Below, piece by piece: positions 25,086 to 32,283 of a stretch of DNA of 64,000 bases. The stretch lies in assembly GCF_001888165.1 (NCBI RefSeq), contig NZ_CP015455.1, positions 2,040,001 through 2,104,000 of the forward strand, written 5' to 3'. This stretch comes from Syntrophotalea acetylenica. Lineage in GTDB: Bacteria; Desulfobacterota; Desulfuromonadia; Desulfuromonadales; Syntrophotaleaceae. A program made the position numbers and the translations under genes. The notes under the pieces are model-generated. The model searched no databases and was not told the origin of the DNA. It saw nothing but the letters and a program-made list of their open reading frames with translations. Position 1 is the stretch's first letter. Each line of letters starts with the position of its first letter.

Positions 25086-26090
25086 ATGTCGGTGAAAACT
25101 TTTTCAGCTTTTATTGTTGAAGAAAAAGAACCAAAAAACTTTTCCATGAAAGTCGGCACAAGATCTGTGCAGGATCTACCGATTGGAGAGCTTTTGGTAA
25201 AGGTCCACTACTCATCTTTGAATTATAAAGATGCTTTGTCCGCTACTGGCCAATTCGGCATAACCAAGAAGTATCCTCATACTCCGGGTATCGACGCTGC
25301 GGGCGAGGTGGTTGAATCCGCCGTCAGCGCCTTCAAGCCGGGTGACAAAGTAATTGTGACAAGCTATGACCTGGGCATGGACACCCCGGGCGCCTTTGGC
25401 CAGTATATTCGTGTCCCGTCCGCATGGGCACTGCCTCTGCCAGAAGGTCTTTCTCTGAAAGAAAGTATGATTTTGGGTACGGCGGGCTTAACCGCCGGGA
25501 TGATGATTCGGAAGCTAATTGGTAACGGTGTAAAACCTGAGGAAGGTGATATCCTCGTTACCGGCGCTACAGGTGGCGTGGGGAGCATAGCTGTGGCGAT
25601 ACTGGCCAAGCTGGGATTCCAGGTCGTAGCAGCGACCGGCAAAGCGTCGGAGAAGGGGTTTCTCACTGGCCTTGGCGCTTCCAGGATCATTGGCAGGGAA
25701 GAAGTTCTTGCCGGGCTGGATCAACCCCTGATGGAGGAGCGGTGGTCCGGCGTTGTGGACGTAGTGGGTGGCGACATGCTGGCCGCCGCGATCAAGTCGA
25801 CCCGTTATAACGGGTCCGTGGCATGCTGCGGACTGGTCGGTTCCCTTGAGTTGCCTCTCAATGTCTTGCCGTTCATCCTAAGGGGGGTCAGCCTGCTGGG
25901 GGTCGATTCGGTACAGTGTCCCATGGGGCCACGCAAACTGGCATGGGAGAAGCTTGCCGGCGAATGGAAACCGAACCATCTGGAGAGCATCAGCATGGAA
26001 TGCACTCTCAAGAACCTTGAGCAGGAAATCCATGCCATCCTTAAAGGTGCTTTGCGAGGTCGCATCGTAATCAACTTACTTAGTAGCTAA
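25086..26090 (+). CDS. YhdH/AcuI-type NADPH quinone or acryloyl-CoA reductase
   Basis: A 334-residue MDR-family enzyme without the zinc-binding Cys/His set: 'YSSLNYKDALSATG' near residues 42-55, 'PGIDAAGEV' near 71-79, and the NADPH loop 'VTGATGGVGSIAVAIL' near 157-172. These are features of YhdH/AcuI, which reduce acryloyl-CoA, and of related quinone reductases. The start at 25086 has GGGAGA upstream. It is a single gene between the SDR scrap and repeat copy D; acryloyl-CoA detoxification is the best guess. Confidence 0.87.
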   Translation: MSVKTFSAFIVEEKEPKNFSMKVGTRSVQDLPIGELLVKVHYSSLNYKDALSATGQFGITKKYPHTPGIDAAGEVVESAVSAFKPGDKVIVTSYDLGMDTPGAFGQYIRVPSAWALPLPEGLSLKESMILGTAGLTAGMMIRKLIGNGVKPEEGDILVTGATGGVGSIAVAILAKLGFQVVAATGKASEKGFLTGLGASRIIGREEVLAGLDQPLMEERWSGVVDVVGGDMLAAAIKSTRYNGSVACCGLVGSLELPLNVLPFILRGVSLLGVDSVQCPMGPRKLAWEKLAGEWKPNHLESISMECTLKNLEQEIHAILKGALRGRIVINLLSS

Positions 26091-26199
26091 AACTGTAAGC
26101 GCCACGGGTAAGTAATTAAGGACTGAGCGACCTCTGCCTTTTGCTCCCTGATTCTTAATTGTTGAGTGCTGAAACACCTTGGGCAGAAAAACATAGGTG

Positions 26200-26228
26200 G
26201 TTTTCATCCGGAGTTTCCGGATGGATAC
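26200..26228 (+). repeat. 29-bp short form of the 176-bp repeat (copy D)
   Basis: It begins GTTTTCATCCGGAG and ends CCGGATGGATAC; it is identical to copy E (46577-46605). It consists of the two ends of the 176-bp element joined at the direct repeat CATCCGGA, 54 bases upstream of the selenoprotein start. Confidence 0.85.
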
Positions 26229-26281
26229 TAGGCTGAGATTAAACGGTCATTTTCTCTACTACGAGCGAAAGGAGACGGGCG

Positions 26282-26869
26282 ATGGCCGAGATCAGGTGGG
26301 AGAAAGATTTCAGCGCCGTGCAGAAGCGGGCAAAGGCAGAAAAAAAGCCGATTTTTCTCGATTTCTGGTTCGATGGGTGACTGGGCTGCATCGCCATGAA
26401 TACGGGTCCGTATTCCAGCCAGGAAGTACAGAAATCCATAGAACAGCGGTTCATCCCGTTGAAAAGCGAATGTTTCTGGGACAAGCGAACCGACCTCATG
26501 AATCGGTTCCTGGTCAAGTGGACACCCACTCTGCTGATTCTCGACGCCGAAGGTAAGGAACACCATCGGATGGTGGGGTACATCCCCGATGACGACTTTC
26601 TTGCCCACCTGGAGTTGGGCTTGGGAAAGATCGCCTTCAACGAGGACCGATATGCCGAGGCGGGGGACCATTTTCAGGCGGTAGTCAACCGGCACCCGAA
26701 AGCGGGAGCGGTCCCTGAAGCGGTTTTCTTGAACGGCGTGGCCGGCTACAGAAGGCTCCAAGACCCCAAGCCTTTGCGCTTGGCCTATGAATCCCTGTCG
26801 GAAAGGTATCCACAGAGCGAATGGGCGCGAAGATCAAAGCCCTATGCTCAAATTCCCCTGGATGAATAG
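26282..26869 (+). CDS. Thioredoxin-fold selenoprotein (in-frame TGA as Sec)
   Basis: Read through the TGA at 26378-26380, the frame gives one 195-residue protein; without readthrough it stops after 32 codons. Residues 1-32 start a thioredoxin fold (KKPIFLDFWFDG). The TGA then falls exactly at the first redox position of U-L-G-C, i.e. UxxC at residues 33-36. The same frame continues with 'FLVKWTPTLLILD', holding the thioredoxin cis-Pro, and a helical TPR-like tail (AEAGDHFQAVVNRHP). AAAGGAGA lies 8 bases before the ATG. Immediately 3' of the TGA is a SECIS-like hairpin. It probably acts as a cytosolic thiol/selenol oxidoreductase. The alternative, a pseudogene with one nonsense change, is less likely given motif position and hairpin. 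Confidence 0.85.
26378..26420 (+). promoter_or_regulatory. SECIS-like selenocysteine insertion element
   Basis: The hairpin AATACG-GGTC-CGTATT (26399-26414) presents the apical GGUC loop also found in the E. coli fdhF SECIS. The loop begins 24 nt after the UGA, within the bacterial range. Flanking GGCTG (26384-26388) and CAGCC (26416-26420) can pair below, leaving a bulge. Recognition by SelB is inferred. Confidence 0.75.
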
Positions 26870-26884
26870 AGTCCAATCGAGCAG

Positions 26885-27458
26885 GATGAGGTGAGTTGAT
26901 CAATACTCACCTCATCCCTCTCACAGAACCGTGCGTACGGGCCTCGTACACGGCTCCTGTCCATTCTTCTCTCAATATTCTTGAGGCAGATAACCCGTTT
27001 TCACTCTGCTCAAATCAAATAATCCCAGCTCTTCAAGCCAGCTGTTGGGTATCGCATAGTTGGCCAAGGAACTTGCGGCATTACGCCACGATTGCATCCT
27101 GATCGCCTTGAACTCGCTTTGATAACCTAAGTTGCCGGAGTCTACGATGGAGCCGTTGCGGCTTTCTCCACAACGCCAACTGCTTGGCTCGCAGGCGCCT
27201 GCGGACCCAACGGGCCAGCTCCTGGAACTGTTTGCAGCAGTGCGCTACCCGGAGGGAGTTGGCGAATCCCCGCAGAACCGGGTTCAGATCTTTGATCACC
27301 TGTTCCAGATTGACCGGGGAGTTGCGCCGGGTTATGCGCCTGACCTTGTCTTTGAACTGCTGAACCTTGTCACTGCGGATGCGGGTGTAGCAGCTCTCGA
27401 TGGTGACGCCAAGTGGTCGAGGGCCTTTGGTGTCTGACAGATGGTGATTCTTGTTCAA
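26885..27458 (-). pseudogene. Group II intron remnant: maturase C terminus plus domain V
   Basis: On the minus strand 27458-27081 encodes 125 residues of the C-terminal part of a group II intron reverse transcriptase/maturase ('PLGVTIESCYTRIRSDKVQQF', 'LEQVIKDLNPVLRGFANS'-type maturase domain). The catalytic RT domain (YADD) and the HNH end are missing. About 125 bases further on, 26956-26926 folds as intron domain V (GAGCCGTG...CGCACGGTTC), followed by TGTGAGAGG. A perfect 11-bp inverted repeat GATGAGGTGAG/CTCACCTCATC (26885-26915) marks the 3' end region. The 5' two thirds of the intron is absent, so it cannot be mobile. Confidence 0.85.
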
Positions 27459-27575
27459 AAGATAGATCCTCCTTTATTAAATTAAGCTCAATTGCAAAAT
27501 GCGTTTTTATTGGTAGTATTTTTACAAATTGGCTAAAAATGGTTTTTCATTTCAGACGTTAATTCGTTGATTTAT

Positions 27576-27600
27576 TGTTAGAGTCCAACCAAGTGGCGTA
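27576..27600 (+). repeat. 25-bp repeat, copy 1 (possible insertion-sequence end)
   Basis: TGTTAGAGTCCAACCAAGTG followed by GCGTA; it matches 29446-29470 in 23 of 25 positions. The related string AGAGTCCAATCGAG occurs at 26869, beside the intron remnant. No transposase accompanies it. Confidence 0.5.
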
Positions 27601-27664
27601 AGAAGACCTATAAATAAATTGAAAAACCCCGTTTTTGCAGTGCCGGGATGAAAAGGAGGATGGT

Positions 27665-28084
27665 ATGCAAGTTCGCACTTCTAACGCTGAATGGAAAGGC
27701 ACATTGGAAAAAGGTAGCGGTACCATGTCTCTGGCCAGCGGGACATACGAGGGGCCTTATACATTTGCCTCCCGGTTTGAGAACGGTCCAGGAACGAATC
27801 CAGAAGAGCTTATCGGGGCTGCAATTGCTGGCTGTTACTCGATGTTCCTGTCGGCACTTCTTTCCAACGCCGGTTTTGAGCCGACGCGCATCACGACTTC
27901 CGCTGCTGTTGTTCTGGGTGATGGGCCCGCCATTACCTCGATTACCCTTGAAACTGAGGGAGTGGTGCCGAATCTCACGGAGCAGGTCTTTCAGGACAAG
28001 GCCGAAGAGGCTAAAAGAAACTGCCCGGTCTCTAAGGCGCTGGCCGGGACTGAAATAAGGCTGGTCGCCAGGTTTTCAGAGTAA
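27665..28084 (+). CDS. OsmC/Ohr family peroxidase-like protein
   Basis: A 139-residue OsmC-fold protein with the two redox cysteines of the family: 'AAIAGCYSMFLSALL' (Cys near residue 55) and 'AKRNCPVSKAL' (Cys near 120). The N terminus 'AEWKGTLEKGSGTMSLASG' is OsmC-like. OsmC proteins reduce organic hydroperoxides using lipoylated or thiol donors. AAAAGGAGG lies 5-13 bases before the ATG, and a strong terminator follows, so it is a single-gene unit. Confidence 0.93.
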   Translation: MQVRTSNAEWKGTLEKGSGTMSLASGTYEGPYTFASRFENGPGTNPEELIGAAIAGCYSMFLSALLSNAGFEPTRITTSAAVVLGDGPAITSITLETEGVVPNLTEQVFQDKAEEAKRNCPVSKALAGTEIRLVARFSE

Positions 28085-28106
28085 CCTCTTTCTGCTGGTT
28101 TATGTG

Positions 28107-28138
28107 AAAGCCCCCAATGGAGATGATTGGGGGCTTTT
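28107..28138 (+). terminator. Terminator after osmC-like gene
   Basis: AAAGCCCCCAA/TTGGGGGCTTT arms, 9-base loop, then TTTTGG. Confidence 0.88.
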
Positions 28139-28193
28139 GGTGTCTGAGAAGTGTTGATTTATGGGACTTTAGCTCGATGGGAATAAACAAGAG

Positions 28194-28727
28194 TCATAGC
28201 TTTCCAAGTGACCATTCTTGAATATCTCGTGCCTCACTCTCCTGGATACCTAGAGACAACAAAAATTCATGATGTGCTTCCGATGCGCGTCGCTCAAATT
28301 CAGCATGCCAAGCTTTCCTGGACTCTTCGTTCATTCCCGCAGCCTCAAGCATTTTTATCCACATTTTTTTGTCAATCACAGTGACACACTTATGACTGGT
28401 CATGTTTTTAAGCATGGCAGCAATCGAGTGTTGCTGGTTTCTGAGGAAGAGGATCTCGTCGCCAAGCTCTCCCAAACGTTTTTCAAGGATTGCTACACTT
28501 GGGCCGGAATCACCTGAGAGCATTCGTTCCACATCAGCAAGGGATAGCCCTGCTCCACGAAGCATGCATATACGCTCCAGGTACTTTCGATCGTTCTCTG
28601 AATAGCGACGATAACCAGCGGCGGTTCTCTTTGCCGCACGCAACAATCCGATACGGTCGTAGTAGAGAAGCGTGCTTTGCGACAGCCCAAATGCGCGAGC
28701 CAACTGTGAGATGGAATAGGTTTTCAT
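28194..28727 (-). CDS. MerR family transcriptional regulator
   Basis: A 177-residue protein: N-terminal MerR winged helix ('YSISQLARAFGLSQSTLLYYDRIGLL', residues about 3-28; 'GYRRYSENDRKYLERI' about 38-53), a dimerisation coiled coil (about 80-110) and a C-terminal effector domain of ~55 residues ('WIKMLEAAGMNEESRKAWHAEFE'). That effector domain recurs as the separate small protein encoded immediately upstream in the same direction. No metal-binding Cys cluster of the MerR/CueR kind is present; a TipA-like small-molecule sensor is more likely. Confidence 0.9.
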   Translation of the reverse strand: MKTYSISQLARAFGLSQSTLLYYDRIGLLRAAKRTAAGYRRYSENDRKYLERICMLRGAGLSLADVERMLSGDSGPSVAILEKRLGELGDEILFLRNQQHSIAAMLKNMTSHKCVTVIDKKMWIKMLEAAGMNEESRKAWHAEFERRASEAHHEFLLSLGIQESEARDIQEWSLGKL

Positions 28728-28786
28728 GTTTTGTGTGTCATTCCATGTCGGTGGCTACGCTTGCAGCCACCGACATAAAGCCTCTG

Positions 28787-28969
28787 TTAGCAGCAAGTGC
28801 GAATGTTGGCGATCTTATCGGGCGAGAGCCCAAGCCACTTCAGGAATTCGGCATGAGCTTCCGGATGACGCTTCTCAAATATCTGGTGCCATTGTTTCAT
28901 GGCATCATCATCTAGTCCAACCTCCTTGAACATAGCTACCCAGTCTTCTTTGCCCACATTTTTTTGCAT
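28787..28969 (-). CDS. Stand-alone copy of the MerR effector domain
   Basis: This protein of about 60 residues ('VGKEDWVAMFKEVGLDDDAMKQWHQIFE') aligns with the last 60 residues of the adjacent MerR regulator: W...M.....L..D...+.WH..FE+R.PEAH.EFL..LG. It ends in RTCC, which the regulator lacks. AAGGAG lies just before the start; an in-frame codon two residues upstream (28975) is an alternative. The promoter region 29000-29055 contains TTGACC, a 19-base spacer and TACAAC, the over-long spacing typical of MerR-regulated promoters. It may buffer or compete for the regulator's ligand. Confidence 0.7.
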   Translation of the reverse strand: MQKNVGKEDWVAMFKEVGLDDDAMKQWHQIFEKRHPEAHAEFLKWLGLSPDKIANIRTCC

Positions 28970-29239
28970 TGTCAATCTCCTTGGAAAAGGGTTTTTATCT
29001 CTGTCACGGCCCTGACAATGCCTGTTGTAAACTGTAAACCAATAGACGGGTCAATCCAAAAAACCAGATGAAGGAACTATTTTCCCATCCCCAATTCTTT
29101 CTTTGCCCGGTATCAAAACCGGGTTTCTTCACAAATCGAGAAACCCACCAGAGGGATTTGGCATCTGTTTGCCAGAATTTTTACTATTCGGATTCTCAAT
29201 CCGAAGGGGGATTACCATGTCTAAATTATCCCTTACCTT

Positions 29240-29415
29240 GTTTTCATCCGGAAACAGCCCTTTTCCGCCGTGGCGGCGTCAATCCGCAGGCTTGCTTGTG
29301 CGGCGTACCGATGTGCGCCTCCGCGCAACCCCTTGATTTCCTTGCCACAACGAAAAATAGCTCGTTTCCCATATGAAAACCACGATGTATCCATCCGGAG
29401 TTTCCGGATGGATAC
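29240..29415 (-). repeat. 176-bp dispersed repeat, copy B (inverted)
   Basis: Reverse-complement of copy A with about 95% identity by eye over the full 176 bp, including both end sequences. The rest of 28.98-29.5 kb holds only AT-rich spacer and the second 25-bp repeat. Confidence 0.9.
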
Positions 29416-29445
29416 TACCTTGCCCGAACTGGGCTGGAGTCATTT

Positions 29446-29470
29446 TGTTAGAGTCCAATCAAGTGGTGTA
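29446..29470 (+). repeat. 25-bp repeat, copy 2
   Basis: TGTTAGAGTCCAATCAAGTG followed by GTGTA; see copy at 27576. It lies 31 bases beyond repeat copy B. Confidence 0.5.
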
Positions 29471-29506
29471 ACAGGGCAGCACTCTTGAAAAAAGAAGGCC
29501 ATCGCG

Positions 29507-29944
29507 TCATTCTCCAATATCTTCATTCCACAGGTCTTGATTTTCTTTGATGAATTCTTCCATGAGCTGTTTGCACTCCCTGCTGTCGACCACGACAAGT
29601 TCCACCCCATTGGATTTCAAATACTCCTCCGGGCCCTTAAAGGTTGCATTCTCACCGATCACTACCTTGGGAATGCCATAGAGGAGGACAGCTCCACTGC
29701 ACATATCACATGGAGACAGCGTCGTGTAGAGAACGGACCTTTTATAGTCAACAGCCTTCAAGCGGCCCGCATTTTCCAGACAGTCCATTTCCGCATGCAG
29801 TACCACACTTCCTTTTTGAACCCGCTGATTATGTCCGCGGCCGACGATTTTTCCGTCCAGGACCAATACGGATCCAATCGGAATACCGCCGCACGCCAAA
29901 CCCTTCTTAGCTTCTTCTAAAGCGGCCTGCATATATTCATCCAT
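29507..29944 (-). CDS. Cytosine deaminase, fungal Fcy1-like type
   Basis: A 145-residue zinc-dependent deaminase with HAE in 'VVLHAEMDCLENAGRL' (about residues 60-75) and PCxxC in 'YTTLSPCDMCSGAVLLYGI' (about 84-102). It resembles yeast cytosine deaminase throughout ('GGIPIGSVL', 'GRGHNQR.QKGS', 'VVVDSRECKQLM', ending EDIGE) rather than the large TIM-barrel CodA of E. coli. It deaminates cytosine to uracil in pyrimidine salvage. The start at 29944 has AAGGAGG upstream. Confidence 0.9.
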   Translation of the reverse strand: MDEYMQAALEEAKKGLACGGIPIGSVLVLDGKIVGRGHNQRVQKGSVVLHAEMDCLENAGRLKAVDYKRSVLYTTLSPCDMCSGAVLLYGIPKVVIGENATFKGPEEYLKSNGVELVVVDSRECKQLMEEFIKENQDLWNEDIGE

Positions 29945-30055
29945 CTCATACCTCCTTGTCCCCGAACCCGACTCGCTGCTGCACGCTCCAATTTCAGGCC
30001 GTCCAAAAGCATGCTTTATCGATGGCACTGGCTGTTGCGCCTCACGTCGTTCAAA

Positions 30056-31609
30056 TCACGCCAGAACCGCCTCAATCAGGCTGGGACCACGCTCGGCGAA
30101 CGAACGCAGGAGCGCGTCGGCGAACTCGCCGTCGGTGCGCACGCTGCAACCCGGCACACCAAACCCCTTCGCCAGCGCAGGCCAGTCGACCACGGGTCGC
30201 GTGAGATCAGTGAGAGCCTGCGCCTTGGGTCCGGGCTCTATGACACCGGCGCGTGCGAGTTCGGCCTGCAAAATGCGGTAGCGGCGATTCGCGCACACCA
30301 CGACGGTCACGTCTGCGTTCTTCCGCGCCATCGACCAGAGGGCCTGCAGCGTGTACAGACCGCTTCCGTCGGCCTGGAACGCAATGACGCGCCGGTCCGG
30401 ACAAGCGAGCGCGGCGCCTAGGGCATTGGGCAGGCCCTGGCCGATCGCCCCGCCCGTGATGAAGAGCATGGTGTGCGGCGCTGCATTGGAAGCGTGAACT
30501 GCGTTCCAGGTTAAGCTGGTGGTGGCCGCTTCGTTAACGACGATCGCATTCTCAGGCGTAAACGCTGCCAGGGCGCGACACAAGGCATCCGGGGTGAGGG
30601 GCTGGCCACCTGGCACAAAAGCTGGCATGGTCCGTGGCAGCATGGCAACCGCTGGCGCGTCCAGTTCCTGCGCGAGCGCCTCCAGCGCAAGTGCGGCATC
30701 GACACCGGTCTCCGGGTCCGTCAGGGTGCAAAGCGCTGCGCCTTCGGGCAGCAACCGTGAAGGCTGATCCGGATAGGCGAAGAAGGCGACCGGATCGCGC
30801 GTCCCCGCCAGCACCAGGCTTGCGACGTTCGCCAGTGCCTCGGTGGCCTGCTCCGGGAAATAGGGCAAAGCGGGAAAAAGAGGCACATGGCGGCCACACT
30901 CCTGGCGCGCCGGGAAGGTCTCGACCCAGACTCCGCAAGCTGTTGCAGCCGCCACCCGCGCGGCGGCGCGCAGGCCGCGTTCGGTAAGCGCATTGCCCCC
31001 GAGCAGGATGCCCCCTCGCCCCTTGCGTAGCAGGCGGGCCGCCTCTTGGGGCGCGGGATTGCAGGTTTCACGCAGCGCGGACGACAGGGGCGCGGAGAGG
31101 GGCTCAGGTCCCGGTTCCCACTGGCAGTCAGCCGGGATGATCAGTGACGCCACGCGTCCCGGTGGTCCGAGTGCCGCCTCGACGGCTGCGAGGCTCGCTT
31201 CCGCCATCTCGTGTGCCGACTTGACTGTACGTGTCCAGCCGACACTGCCGGCAAGGGCCGCGATGTCTGAAGTCAGAGGCGCATCAAAAACGAGATGTCT
31301 TGCAGGGTGATCGCCGATCCAGTTGATGACCGGGGTGCGTGCGCGCCGGGCATTGTGCAGGTTCGCGATTCCATTGGCAAAGCCGGGCCCGAGGTGCAGC
31401 AGCGTCGCAGCTGGCCGTCCCGTCATGCGGGCCCATCCGTCGGCAGCGCCGGTACAAACGCCCTCGAACAGCCCGAGCACGACACGCATTCCAGACACGC
31501 GGTCGAGGGCCACCACAATCGGCATCTCGGTGGTGCCGGGGTTTGCGAAGCAGATCTCCACGCCCGCGCGCAGCGCAGTGACGACAAGGCTGAATGCACC
31601 TGTGTTCAT
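30056..31609 (-). CDS. ThDP-dependent enzyme, acetolactate synthase/benzoylformate decarboxylase-like
   Basis: A 517-residue three-domain ThDP enzyme: N-terminal PYR domain with 'FANPGTTEMPIV' and the catalytic Glu in 'LGLFEGVCTGAADGWARM' (near residue 50), central domain, and C-terminal PP domain with 'GGAIGQGLPNALGAALA' and a metal motif 'QADGSGLYTLQALW..(N)RRY' (about 430-470). The annotation level is family only; substrate specificity cannot be read. The region is visibly richer in G+C than its flanks, and no amino-acid biosynthesis gene is adjacent, so recent acquisition is likely. Confidence 0.85.
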   Translation of the reverse strand: MNTGAFSLVVTALRAGVEICFANPGTTEMPIVVALDRVSGMRVVLGLFEGVCTGAADGWARMTGRPAATLLHLGPGFANGIANLHNARRARTPVINWIGDHPARHLVFDAPLTSDIAALAGSVGWTRTVKSAHEMAEASLAAVEAALGPPGRVASLIIPADCQWEPGPEPLSAPLSSALRETCNPAPQEAARLLRKGRGGILLGGNALTERGLRAAARVAAATACGVWVETFPARQECGRHVPLFPALPYFPEQATEALANVASLVLAGTRDPVAFFAYPDQPSRLLPEGAALCTLTDPETGVDAALALEALAQELDAPAVAMLPRTMPAFVPGGQPLTPDALCRALAAFTPENAIVVNEAATTSLTWNAVHASNAAPHTMLFITGGAIGQGLPNALGAALACPDRRVIAFQADGSGLYTLQALWSMARKNADVTVVVCANRRYRILQAELARAGVIEPGPKAQALTDLTRPVVDWPALAKGFGVPGCSVRTDGEFADALLRSFAERGPSLIEAVLA

Positions 31610-31845
31610 TCGCTTCTCTCCTCTGGCTTGCTGTGGTTGGTTCCGCCGCGGCCCATGATCGGTCCTTGGCGCCCGCATAGGTCTAATCAGCTCCCCTCCC
31701 CAACCTATTGATGACCAATTAAATCAGCATTTATACCAGGGACAAAGGCTTCAGCTTCCAATAGAACATTTATCAGATACCGGGATATCTGCAATTCAAC
31801 GTCATTCTGAAGTATTTGAACCACCCACCTGCGGAAGTTTGTTGG

Positions 31846-32021
31846 TATCCATCCGGGAATTCCGGGTGGATACCGCGTAGTTTTCATATGGGAAACGAGC
31901 TATTTCCCATCGTGCCAAGGAAATCAATGGGTTGCGTGGAGACATACAACGATACGCTGCACAAGCAAGCCTGCGAGTTGACGCCGCCATGGCGAAAAAG
32001 GGCTGTTTCCCTATAAAAAAT
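31846..32021 (+). repeat. 176-bp dispersed repeat, copy C
   Basis: Same orientation and length as copy A but more diverged (about 80% by eye), with the ends GTATCCATCCGG and TTTCCCTATAAAAAA. It finishes 8 bases before the -35 of the riboswitch promoter. The interval 31.61-31.84 kb shows no feature. Confidence 0.85.
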
Positions 32022-32028
32022 GATAAGT

Positions 32029-32056
32029 TGACAACCAAAATCTGGAGGATATCTTT
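32029..32056 (+). promoter_or_regulatory. Promoter of the first riboswitch transcript
   Basis: TTGACA, 16-base spacer, TATCTT, located 25-30 bases before the aptamer. The second riboswitch has the same TTGACA with a 16-base spacer. Confidence 0.5.
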
Positions 32057-32079
32057 TTACAATATGACAAGTGAGTGAG

Positions 32080-32160
32080 CCATAGTCAAAGCTAAACCCC
32101 TCGTGAGGGGGGACGGAAAGCGGCGGGTCTTCCCGAAGAAGACGGCCGAGCTGCCAAAGG
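32080..32160 (+). ncRNA. GEMM-I cyclic dinucleotide riboswitch (c-di-GMP type predicted)
   Basis: The order of conserved pieces matches GEMM aptamers: GCUAAACC, a GUGA-capped hairpin (CCCCUCGUGAGGGG), GACGGAAAGC, then GGGUCUUC...GAAGAC and GCCGAGCUGCC. This is nearly the layout of the Geobacter cGAMP riboswitch of known structure. At the position equivalent to Vc2 residue 20 (two bases before the U preceding AAACC) the base is G, which in this family favours c-di-GMP. The 3' strand is also the 5' arm of the downstream terminator. Confidence 0.85.
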
Positions 32161-32189
32161 TTCTTTTTTGGCAGTTCGGCCGTTTTTTT
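32143..32189 (+). terminator. Riboswitch-overlapping terminator
   Basis: CGGCCGAGCTGCCAAA pairs with the downstream TTTTGGCAGTTCGGCCG, followed by seven T. The 5' arm is part of the aptamer, so ligand binding should prevent terminator formation and turn expression on. Confidence 0.85.
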
Positions 32190-32283
32190 ATTGGAAAAAA
32201 TCGAAGGAAAAGAGTCTGGCTGCCGGCATTCATTCGAACCAGACCTCCAGACTTCGGCCCCTGATTCGAAAGGAGATGACAAA

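Noticed and set aside
26282-26380. Reading the TGA at 26378 as a simple nonsense mutation
   Set aside because: The frame is intact on both sides, the TGA sits at the redox position and a SECIS-like hairpin follows; a random stop would rarely meet all three conditions.
27132-27437. 101-codon plus-strand frame in the group II intron remnant
   Set aside because: Antisense to the maturase fragment, which has clear family motifs.
28787-28975. Small protein as a metallothionein-like CC protein
   Set aside because: Only a terminal CC pair is present; the whole-length match to the MerR effector domain is a better explanation.
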